A DNA stretch of 64,000 nucleotides from PGYR01 sp041595255. GTDB taxonomy: Bacteria > Bacteroidota > Ignavibacteria > Kapaibacteriales > UBA2268. Shown here one piece after another: positions 49,936-58,108 of this stretch. Position 1 is the stretch's first letter. The number at the start of each line of letters is the position of its first letter. The stretch covers positions 1 through 64,000 of the forward strand of contig JBFHKR010000001.1 in the NCBI GenBank assembly GCA_041595255.1. The letters run 5' to 3'. The notes under the pieces were generated by a model that was not told the DNA's origin, searched no databases, and saw only the letters and a list, made by a program, of their open reading frames with translations. A program made the translations under genes and the position numbers.

Positions 49936-51507
49936 TTATCTACTTTTTAGTTTTATTACAGGTATTATCATTTCTTCCATAGAAATACCTCCATGCTGAA
50001 AACTATCTCTGTACTTATTCAAATAATGATGATAATCAGTAGGATATACGAAGTAATAATCTTCCTTGGCTATTATGTTATTAACAGTTATTCCGGCTTT
50101 CGGAACTTTGATATCTTCAGGGTTACTTATTTGCATAGCCGTTTTCGGGTCTGCTTTTACATTTTTACCAAATTTATACCTAAGTGATGTTGAAGTATCT
50201 TTATCCCCTAAGACTTTTACACCTCTAAGACATCTAATTGAACCATGATCCGTAGTTATTATTATTTTTGCATCTTTTACATTAGATAGTTGTTTCAACA
50301 TACCAAGAAAACTTGAATGTCTAAACCATGAACTAGTTAGAGACCTATAAGCCGATTCGTCCGGTGCTATTTCTTTAAGAATTGCATAATCAGACCTTGA
50401 GTGTGCAATCATATCTACTGCATTTAATACTATAGCAGTCAAATCATTATTGGCAAACTTTAATATATCTTTTTCAACCCTTTTACCGTAGTCAGTGTCA
50501 AAAATCTTTATATATACTGGGTCATTTTTTAGTTTAATTCTTCTTCTTTGAAGCCAAGATTGCATCAGCTCCTTTTCAAATTTGTTTTGCGTATGTTCTT
50601 CACTGTTAACTTCAACTTGCCAATACTGTGGATAATATTTCTTTATATCAGAAGGGAAAAGTCCTGCAAATAAAGAGTTTCTACAATATGGCGTTGCAGT
50701 AGGTAATATAGAGCAATAAAAATTAGTATCAAAAGTATAATATTGTCTTAGAACTTCCTCAAATAATAACCATTGATCATATCTCATACAATCTACAACG
50801 AATAAAAATGTGGGTCCATCTTTCTCAATTTCTTCCCATAAATATGCATCTAAAATATCTGGAGAGAATAAAGGCAGATCTTCCTTTTCTTCACTATTTA
50901 TCCAAGACACATAATTATCTTCAACAAATCTTGAGAATGCTGTATTAGAATCACTCCACTGGTCGTTTAAAGTTTCTTTTAGTCCAGAATCAGGATGTTT
51001 ATCTAATTCGAATGACCATTGAACTAATTTCTTATATATATCTACCCAGTCATTCCAAACCATAGGTCCCATAAGTTGTCTACTAACTTGTGAAAATCCT
51101 CTCATATAATCTTGTGTGAATTTCTCAGTCTCTATTCTTTCAGTCTCTAAGAATTTTTTACATGCTAATAGTATTTGAGCAGGGTTTACTGGTTTAGTAA
51201 GGTAGTCATCTATCTTTAGACCAATAGCTTCTTCCATTACACTTTCAGCTTCATTCTTGGTAACCATTACGACTGCAGATGCAGCACTTAGTCTTTTAAG
51301 TTCAGGCAAAGTATCCAATCCTGACATCCCAACCATATTCTCATCTAAAAAAATCAAGTCATAGTGTTTAGATTTTACTAACTCAATGGCATCTTCTCCA
51401 TTAGTTGCTTTATCAACATCATAACCTCTTTTTTCAAGTAAGATTATATGTGGTTTTAGTACTTCTATTTCATCATCTATCCAGAGGATATTGCCTTTAC
51501 TTGTCAT
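49936..51507 (-). CDS. porX: PorX-like response regulator with PglZ domain
   Basis: PorX regulates type IX secretion in Bacteroidota and is a receiver joined to a PglZ phosphodiesterase of the alkaline phosphatase superfamily. The 523-residue protein has a receiver with Asp55 (LIFLDENMVG), a helical linker, and the PglZ domain (about 210-520; FLFVVDCMRYDQW, ILPTATPYCRNSLFAG, TTDHGSI). The ATG at 51507 is preferred to the TTG at 51510. No type IX structural gene is in the window. It is divergent from the ClpB-like gene, across a ~205-base gap with one short palindrome. Confidence 0.92.
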   Translation of the reverse strand: MTSKGNILWIDDEIEVLKPHIILLEKRGYDVDKATNGEDAIELVKSKHYDLIFLDENMVGMSGLDTLPELKRLSAASAVVMVTKNEAESVMEEAIGLKIDDYLTKPVNPAQILLACKKFLETERIETEKFTQDYMRGFSQVSRQLMGPMVWNDWVDIYKKLVQWSFELDKHPDSGLKETLNDQWSDSNTAFSRFVEDNYVSWINSEEKEDLPLFSPDILDAYLWEEIEKDGPTFLFVVDCMRYDQWLLFEEVLRQYYTFDTNFYCSILPTATPYCRNSLFAGLFPSDIKKYYPQYWQVEVNSEEHTQNKFEKELMQSWLQRRRIKLKNDPVYIKIFDTDYGKRVEKDILKFANNDLTAIVLNAVDMIAHSRSDYAILKEIAPDESAYRSLTSSWFRHSSFLGMLKQLSNVKDAKIIITTDHGSIRCLRGVKVLGDKDTSTSLRYKFGKNVKADPKTAMQISNPEDIKVPKAGITVNNIIAKEDYYFVYPTDYHHYLNKYRDSFQHGGISMEEMIIPVIKLKSR

Positions 51508-51712
51508 CAATTCTCCATTTTTTGCATTTTAATTATCTTAAATTATGCTTTATTTCTGTAATCTATATTCTATCTTACGAATATTTTAAATAAATGCTAC
51601 ACTTTAGCATAACTTTTATATGAAATACATTATTATATTAAAATAATCGCTTCAATTTTTTGAAATTAAAACCGTCTATAGTTAAAGTATTAGTAACGTA
51701 TTTAGTGTAGTT

Positions 51713-53023
51713 ATGAATTTTGATAATTTTACAATTAAGTCACAAGAAGCAATTAATACAGCTTCACAAATCGCAAAAAGCTTTAATAATCAAGCTATTG
51801 AACCTGCACATCTTTTTGCTGCTCTTGTTCAAGATAATGAAGGAATTGTTTCTAGTATAATTGGACGTATTACAAGTCAAATAGATATTATTAAAATAAA
51901 AATTACCAATTTAATTGAGAAGTATCCGAAAGTTACTAATATTGAAACTGAGAATTTTATTTCTAATGATTTGAGAAAAGTATTTTCTATATCAGAATCA
52001 GAAGCTAAAGTTCTAAAAGATGAATTTATCAGTTCTGAACATCTATTTCTTGGAATTATAGAGACAAATAATTCAGTTTCTGAACTACTAAAAAATTATA
52101 ATATAAATAAACAAGAAGTATATAAAATTATGAAAGATATAAGAGGAACACATTCTGCTTCGGATAAAAATGCAGAAGACAGATATGACTCATTAAATAA
52201 GTACGGTCGTAATTTAAATCAAGAGGCTCAGAAAGGTAAAATAGACCCTGTTATAGGCAGAGATAGTGAAATTAGAAGAGTTTTACAAGTGTTAGCAAGA
52301 AGAACTAAAAATAATCCATTACTAATAGGTGAACCAGGTGTAGGGAAGACTGCAATAGTAGAGGGAATAGCACAAAGAATAGTAGCGGGAGATGTACCTG
52401 ATGGACTAAAAGATAAAACTTTAATTTCTCTTGATATGGGAACATTAGTTGCTGGTACAAGTTATAGAGGTCAGTTTGAGGAAAGATTAAAAGCGATTAT
52501 TAAAGAAGTAACTGATTCAAATGGGGAAATTTTTCTATTTATAGATGAAATACACACTTTAATTGGAGCTGGAGCCACATCTGGGAGTATGGATGCCGCG
52601 AATATACTAAAACCTGCTTTGGCTAGGGGAGAGTTGAGATTGATAGGTGCAACAACTTTAGATGAATATCAAAAACACATAGAAAAAGACGCAGCATTAG
52701 AAAGAAGATTCCAACAAGTATTAGTAGATGAACCAACAGTTGAAGATACAATCTCGATACTTAGAGGTTTAAAAGAGAAATATGAAGTACATCATGGGGT
52801 GAAAATAACAGATAAAGCAATAGTATCAGCAGCAGAGCTTTCTAATAGATATATAACCGAAAGATTTCTACCTGATAAGGCCATTGATCTTATAGATGAA
52901 GCTGCAGCAAGATTAAGAATTGACATGGATTCAATGCCACAGGAGTTGGATGAGATAGAACGAAAAATTCGCCAATTAGAAATAGAAAAGCAAGCTTTAC
53001 TTAATGAACTAAAAAATAATTAA
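51713..53023 (+). CDS. ClpB-like AAA protein truncated after first AAA domain
   Basis: ClpB is a two-ring disaggregase of about 860 residues; this one has only 436. Residues 1-145 are the ClpN repeat domain, 160-400 the first AAA domain with Walker A GEPGVGKT (206-213), Walker B LFIDE (275-279), GATT (312-315) and the Arg finger RR (331-332). It ends at NELKNN, just inside the coiled-coil middle domain; the second AAA domain is missing, and the next 70 bases contain no trace of it before an unrelated gene. The remaining motifs look intact, so it may be a stable single-ring ATPase or a decayed gene. It is divergent from porX. Confidence 0.85.
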   Translation: MNFDNFTIKSQEAINTASQIAKSFNNQAIEPAHLFAALVQDNEGIVSSIIGRITSQIDIIKIKITNLIEKYPKVTNIETENFISNDLRKVFSISESEAKVLKDEFISSEHLFLGIIETNNSVSELLKNYNINKQEVYKIMKDIRGTHSASDKNAEDRYDSLNKYGRNLNQEAQKGKIDPVIGRDSEIRRVLQVLARRTKNNPLLIGEPGVGKTAIVEGIAQRIVAGDVPDGLKDKTLISLDMGTLVAGTSYRGQFEERLKAIIKEVTDSNGEIFLFIDEIHTLIGAGATSGSMDAANILKPALARGELRLIGATTLDEYQKHIEKDAALERRFQQVLVDEPTVEDTISILRGLKEKYEVHHGVKITDKAIVSAAELSNRYITERFLPDKAIDLIDEAAARLRIDMDSMPQELDEIERKIRQLEIEKQALLNELKNN

Positions 53024-53035
53024 ATAAATTATTTT
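53013..53035 (+). terminator. Weak AT-only hairpin after the ClpB-like gene
   Basis: AAAATAATT and AATTATTTT form a 9-bp stem with a 5-base loop overlapping the stop codon. The stem has no GC pair and no long U-tract, so termination would be inefficient. Confidence 0.25.
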
Positions 53036-53092
53036 TATTGTCATTTATTATTCTATACTTTAGAGTAATATAAAAAATGATTGCAATAAAAA

Positions 53093-54970
53093 TTGTTTCG
53101 ATATCTTCTATTATTTATCATAATAACATACTCAGCTAAATCTCAAGCTATATTTGAACCTATTTATTTTGTTCAAGATAGTAGCTATATAATTACTGGA
53201 ACTAATAAATTTCAGAACATTTATAACTTTAGTGATGAAATATTTGTAACTCAAAATGGCGAATATGGCCGTTTCTATGTATTGCAAAACTATTATGGTC
53301 AAGGCACTCCTCTTGCTAATAGTAGCTCATTCCAAGAAACTCAAAAATTAAGACTTAACTATGAATATGAAGTTACCTCTGATTTATTCTTTGTAAATAA
53401 GAATAACTGGTTTATTTCTTCAAACACATTAAACTTTGGTCAAAACAAACTTGAAAGATTAAATTTTCTTTTAGGTAGTAAATATTCATTTCTTCAAAAC
53501 TCCTTTATGGAGGGAGGGTATGGGAAAGAACGCAATACAACTGTAGGTATAGAAACAATAGGTGACTATTATTATGCTAACTATTCAGTAAGTAATCTAG
53601 AATTAGAAGATCTTTATATAAATAGTCAAGGGTTTGCAGATATAGTAAATTTAGATGATGGTAGAGTGAATAAAGATATAAACTTTAGATTAAGTGCTTT
53701 AAAGTCCTTTGATGAAAGAAGTTCAATATTCTTTGATATAGGATTATTGAATCGTAATAGAGATAATCCAGAAATAAATCCAGGCTTAGTGGATATACCC
53801 ATAAGACGGAGACAATCTGATAAAATACAGATGAGTACCAGTTTAAATTTCTATTTATCTGATAAAATTTCTAATATTATTTCGATAGGATTAAATAATG
53901 AACTTATTTCGAACAATTATCTTTCTAGCTATAATTCCATCAATGAATCTAATTTTAAACGTGAAGTTGATATTTATAACTTTGATATATCAAATACACT
54001 AAACTACAGAGCTATTGACTTCAATCTATTTTCATATATAAATTATAATAGAACAAATGAAGATTACTCTGCTTTAAATATTTTAAACCTTCCAGCTAAT
54101 CAATTCGAAATATATAGAAATGACCAAAACAGGCAAGATAGAGTTGAATCATATTTTAATATGAAATTAAATAGTTTTATAAACCTTTCCAACAAAGATT
54201 CACTAAGTATAGGCACTGACTATAGGTTGCTTAGATATGATACACCATCTGATAAAAATAATGATGACAGGGATGAGTTATCATTAGCAGGAGATATAGA
54301 GTATATTAGAAGAGTTTCTAATATACTTTCAATTGGTATTCGCAATGAATTTAGATTCTTTCATTATGTGTATTTAAAATCACAGAGAAGTTCTTCGAAT
54401 AATTGGAATAGAATTATTAAAATGGCTCCAACTATTATTATTAAGTCTAATTATTTCTACTATAAACCTATATTAGGAATAAATGCCAATTATACAACTT
54501 ATGATTTTGAAAATATAGTTACTGGAATAAATAGTTTTAGTTTTCGAGAAGTTTCATATCTAGATTCAATACAAATAAAGCTTGCTAATCAAACTTTCTT
54601 TGAAACTAAAAATGAAATGAGATATTCTGAAAGAGGGATACTTTACTGGAATGTATTTGCAGAGCAACCTCAAAGATCTAATTTTGAGTTATTTTTGAGA
54701 GGAATTTTTATTAAAAGAACTGAATATTATATTGTTGGATGTGGATTAAGGTATTTTAAAAGAAAAGATATTCGCATAAGTGAGTTTATTTCACAAAATA
54801 ATGTTATTTTAAACGACTTTGAATCATTAGCTCCAGAATTGATTTTAGAATATATATTCGATTCGGGTAATTCTTTCAAATTAGATTTTTGGTACGAATT
54901 TCAATCTATAAATTTGATTAAAAAGAACGAATTGGTGAATTTTTATTTATCTACAAATATAAAGTTATGA
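53093..54970 (+). CDS. Outer-membrane beta-barrel protein, unknown
   Basis: A 625-residue protein opening at a TTG (53093; an in-frame stop lies at 53087) with a signal peptide (MFRYLLLFIIITYSAKSQA). The rest alternates polar and aromatic residues across many putative strands (RLSALKSFDERSSIFFDIGLL, LSIGIRNEFRFFHYVYL) and ends with a long, mostly beta C-terminus (KLDFWYEFQSINLIKKNE). It reads as a large barrel with no plug motif. I do not recognise the family. It follows the truncated ClpB-like gene by 69 bases, and the RsbW-like gene starts within its stop codon, an unusual coupling of a barrel to a signalling kinase. Confidence 0.68.
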   Translation: MFRYLLLFIIITYSAKSQAIFEPIYFVQDSSYIITGTNKFQNIYNFSDEIFVTQNGEYGRFYVLQNYYGQGTPLANSSSFQETQKLRLNYEYEVTSDLFFVNKNNWFISSNTLNFGQNKLERLNFLLGSKYSFLQNSFMEGGYGKERNTTVGIETIGDYYYANYSVSNLELEDLYINSQGFADIVNLDDGRVNKDINFRLSALKSFDERSSIFFDIGLLNRNRDNPEINPGLVDIPIRRRQSDKIQMSTSLNFYLSDKISNIISIGLNNELISNNYLSSYNSINESNFKREVDIYNFDISNTLNYRAIDFNLFSYINYNRTNEDYSALNILNLPANQFEIYRNDQNRQDRVESYFNMKLNSFINLSNKDSLSIGTDYRLLRYDTPSDKNNDDRDELSLAGDIEYIRRVSNILSIGIRNEFRFFHYVYLKSQRSSSNNWNRIIKMAPTIIIKSNYFYYKPILGINANYTTYDFENIVTGINSFSFREVSYLDSIQIKLANQTFFETKNEMRYSERGILYWNVFAEQPQRSNFELFLRGIFIKRTEYYIVGCGLRYFKRKDIRISEFISQNNVILNDFESLAPELILEYIFDSGNSFKLDFWYEFQSINLIKKNELVNFYLSTNIKL

Positions 54971-55371
54971 CGAAAGAACTATTAATATCTACCGACAACA
55001 ATACTTTGGTAAAAGCTGAAGAATTCTTGAATGATTTTAGATCTGAGTATCTTATAGAGCTAGATAACAGTTTTATGAATATATTGATAGCATTTACTGA
55101 AGCAGTTAATAATGCTATATACCACGGCAATAAGAAAGATGAAAGTAAAAAAGTTCTGATTAAGTTAGAAAAGAATTCTAAGTATTTCGTTATTTATGTT
55201 CGCGATGAAGGAAATGGTTTTATTGAATCTGAAGTACCAGACCCAACATTACCCGAAAATCTGCTAAAACAATCAGGTAGAGGTGTATTTTTGATTCGTA
55301 AATTAACAGATGAAGTGGATATTATAAGTACTAGTGGTGGGACTGAGGTCAAGATGGGGTTTAGACTATGA
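54967..55371 (+). CDS. RsbW/anti-sigma-type serine kinase (HATPase)
   Basis: A 134-residue GHKL-ATPase of the RsbW/SpoIIAB type, which phosphorylates an anti-sigma antagonist on serine or sequesters a partner. The N-box FTEAVNNAIYHGNK (Glu45), G1 box DEGNGF (80-85) and G2 box GRGVFLI are all intact. It has no membrane segment. The ATG lies inside the stop of the barrel gene (ATGA) and its own stop overlaps the next ATG the same way. No sigma factor or antagonist (STAS) gene is next to it; the adjacent ATPase may be the partner, an inference. Confidence 0.9.
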   Translation: MTKELLISTDNNTLVKAEEFLNDFRSEYLIELDNSFMNILIAFTEAVNNAIYHGNKKDESKKVLIKLEKNSKYFVIYVRDEGNGFIESEVPDPTLPENLLKQSGRGVFLIRKLTDEVDIISTSGGTEVKMGFRL

Positions 55372-57470
55372 AATATGATAACAAAAGTGATATGTTGAGT
55401 CAACTTAAAAATATATTATCTCAAAGAGATAAATTTAAAATAATTAATATAAATGGAGAGTTTCTAACAGGTAAAACTTCTGCAATACAAGAATTAATAA
55501 CAGATATAGAATTTATAAATCAATATAATGTATATACTTATGTAAATGACTGGGAAAAGTACAATTATTTATTCGATATCACCTCTGATTTCTTTGAGAA
55601 TTCTAATCTACAACACCCTGAATTTACTTTCAATGAATCAAAATATTTTGTAAATAGTTTCTTTGATACATTAAGCACTTTAAATATATCAAATAAGGAT
55701 TTATTCAATGAAGTGAATGAATATTTATTAATTGAGAATAATTTAGAGCTTAATGAATCATTAAAAAAGAAAATAGAAGTTAGTGTAAAAAACGATCTGA
55801 AAAAAAATTTACTATTGTATTATTATGAGATAAGTATAGAATGCTTAATAGCAGATTTACTTAACAATTTCTTTCCATTGAATAATCAGATTGAGTCACT
55901 ATCAGATTATTTATTATCTAGAGAACCAATTAAAATAATGCTAATATTTGATGATGCCCAATCTATTTCTTCGAAAATTGAAAAATGGTTCGAAGAATTC
56001 TTCTCATATTTGACAGCAAAAAGATTGGGTGATTTATTACTTTATGACTACAAAGGTAAGGACTCTCAAATTAAGTTAGGGGAGTTTTTTACTATCGACT
56101 TGCTTTATATAAGTAGAAACAAATCAATAAAGATAGTTGGTAATGACATAAAAACAGATTATTTAGAATTGACTTATCCGAAGAATAAAGAATATATTGC
56201 AGATAATTCCGAATTGCCACCAGATTTAGATATTGATGGTTTACCAATACTTGGGATTCCTTTGTTGGCTGAATATTATGTACAAATTGAGGAAGATAAA
56301 GACAATGCTACAGCCGTTTATGCTGTTAATCATCTTCTCAAGTATATTCCTGCAGAATTTCAAAGGTTGATAATATTCTCCTCAATATTTGAAGAATTTA
56401 CACTTAAAGAAATAAACCTATTTGAAGAAATAAAAATAAATGAAAATGATTTTAATAATCTGTTACCAAATTTAGATTTTATTACTAATTCAGATTATGG
56501 ATTTAAAATTAATTCGAAAGAAAAAACTTTACTTTTCGCAGTTTATCAACTGATTTTTAATGATATAGATTCAATGCAATTAATAAATATTAGTAAAGCT
56601 TTGAAATCTAATTTTCCAAATTTTTCATATACTGAATTCGAATTAATAAGAGAATTAGCATATTTTAAAAATTTTGATAAGACCTTCATGTTAGAACATT
56701 ATTTTGATAATGATAAAAATCTAACACAGTTACTAGAAATTAGGAATGATTTCTTTATTAAAGATAAGTCTTTCTATTCCTTAAAAACAGAATATTCTCA
56801 AATATTAATGCAATATAATACTATAAGAGATAGTAATATTCGAAATGAGAAATTAAGTAGTATAGAAAATATATTTTTAAAATATAAAGATGAGATTGAA
56901 AAAAGAAACAAAGTATTGCAAGAAGATGTAATAAATGTAGGAAATGAAATAAAAGAGTTTCGTAAAGATAAAGAACAAATGGTAACTAAATCTGAAAGTT
57001 TAGGAAAAACCAGTATTTCTTTGCGTAATGAGATAAATGAAATAGATAACGATCTTAAACCATTTATCCATCAGAATTCAAAACAAAAAAGCACGATAAA
57101 CTTTATAGCATTGATAATATCTGTAGCAATTATATTCAATTCAGATAGGATTGCTGAATTGATATTCGGAAATTCATCAGACTTTGATTATATTATTGTT
57201 ATAACTTTTATTTTACTTTTAGTTCTGTATGGGAATGGATTACTCAGGTATTTCAGAGTAAAGTTTAAATCAGAAGAGCTACATGCTCTAAAACAAAGTA
57301 AGAGTAATAAAGAAAAAGAATATGAGAAAATTACGAGTGAATTAGAAATACTTAATGCAGACATAAGAGCAAAGGAATCTAAAATAGAGGATTTAAATCG
57401 ACATATAGAAAGGATGAATATTCAGATTTTTGAAAATAAACAAAAGTTAGAAAGAAGTACTTTAAACTAA
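55368..57470 (+). CDS. P-loop NTPase with membrane-anchored coiled coils, unknown
   Basis: I do not recognise this 700-residue protein as a whole. The N-terminal half looks like a STAND/AAA-type ATPase: Walker A GEFLTGKT (30-37) and a Walker B-like IMLIFDDAQ (190-198). A helical, possibly winged-helix region follows (~310-470). From ~485 there is a charged coiled coil, then two membrane helices (~585-600 and ~612-630) and a second coiled coil to the end. Such a layout suits a membrane-tethered signalling ATPase. Its start overlaps the RsbW-like gene by 4 bases (ATGA) and its end overlaps convergent pdxH by 4 bases. Confidence 0.7.
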   Translation: MKYDNKSDMLSQLKNILSQRDKFKIININGEFLTGKTSAIQELITDIEFINQYNVYTYVNDWEKYNYLFDITSDFFENSNLQHPEFTFNESKYFVNSFFDTLSTLNISNKDLFNEVNEYLLIENNLELNESLKKKIEVSVKNDLKKNLLLYYYEISIECLIADLLNNFFPLNNQIESLSDYLLSREPIKIMLIFDDAQSISSKIEKWFEEFFSYLTAKRLGDLLLYDYKGKDSQIKLGEFFTIDLLYISRNKSIKIVGNDIKTDYLELTYPKNKEYIADNSELPPDLDIDGLPILGIPLLAEYYVQIEEDKDNATAVYAVNHLLKYIPAEFQRLIIFSSIFEEFTLKEINLFEEIKINENDFNNLLPNLDFITNSDYGFKINSKEKTLLFAVYQLIFNDIDSMQLINISKALKSNFPNFSYTEFELIRELAYFKNFDKTFMLEHYFDNDKNLTQLLEIRNDFFIKDKSFYSLKTEYSQILMQYNTIRDSNIRNEKLSSIENIFLKYKDEIEKRNKVLQEDVINVGNEIKEFRKDKEQMVTKSESLGKTSISLRNEINEIDNDLKPFIHQNSKQKSTINFIALIISVAIIFNSDRIAELIFGNSSDFDYIIVITFILLLVLYGNGLLRYFRVKFKSEELHALKQSKSNKEKEYEKITSELEILNADIRAKESKIEDLNRHIERMNIQIFENKQKLERSTLN

Positions 57471-58108
57471 GGGTACAATCTTTCTATTTCCCATTTATTA
57501 GACTTTAACTTATATTGAATTCTATCATGCAAACGGCTTTCTCTACCTTGCCAAAATTCGAATGATATTGGTTTTATCAAATATCCACCCCAATGTATAG
57601 GTCGTGGAGGATTGTCAGGGAATTTTGCTTTTAATTCAATTATCTTCGATTCGATTTCACTTTTAGAATTAAGTGGAGAGCTTTGATCCGATGCAATTGC
57701 ACCAATCCTACTTTCATAAGGTCTTGAATAAAAATATTTATCAGATTCTTCTGGAGATAATTTCTCAACATAGCCATTAATTCTTACTTGTCTTTCTAAT
57801 TTATCCCAATAGAATAGCATAGAAGCATTAGGGTTTTCAGATAATTCTTTTCCTTTCTCACTCAAATAATTAGTAAAAAATTGAAATCCGTTTTCATCAA
57901 ATGATTTAAGTAACACGATTCTAGAAGAAGGCATCATATCTATTCCACAAGTTGATAAATTAAATGCAGTTGGATCATAGAATAAATTAGACTTTATTGC
58001 AATTTCAAACCAGTCTTTGAACTGGTAAAATGGGGAAGAGTGGACATCACTTAAATCTAAAGAAAATTTCGTATATTCTTGTCTTATCTCAGATAAATTC
58101 TCAATCAT
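57467..58108 (-). CDS. pdxH: Pyridoxamine 5'-phosphate oxidase
   Basis: This FMN enzyme makes pyridoxal phosphate. The ATG at 58108 (MIENLSEIRQEY) gives 213 residues, the usual size; the frame's upstream extension would be out of family. Visible landmarks are SSRIVLLKSFDENGFQFFTNY and the signature FEFWQGRESRLHDR. It overlaps the end of the class V PLP enzyme gene by 8 bases, so the producer of the cofactor is translated together with a cofactor-dependent enzyme. It converges on the P-loop protein gene. Confidence 0.94.
   Translation of the reverse strand: MIENLSEIRQEYTKFSLDLSDVHSSPFYQFKDWFEIAIKSNLFYDPTAFNLSTCGIDMMPSSRIVLLKSFDENGFQFFTNYLSEKGKELSENPNASMLFYWDKLERQVRINGYVEKLSPEESDKYFYSRPYESRIGAIASDQSSPLNSKSEIESKIIELKAKFPDNPPRPIHWGGYLIKPISFEFWQGRESRLHDRIQYKLKSNKWEIERLYP

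Noticed and set aside
53024..53092. Remnant of the second AAA domain after the ClpB-like gene
   Set aside because: No frame in these 69 bases resembles the middle domain or second ring; a frameshift explanation is not supported.
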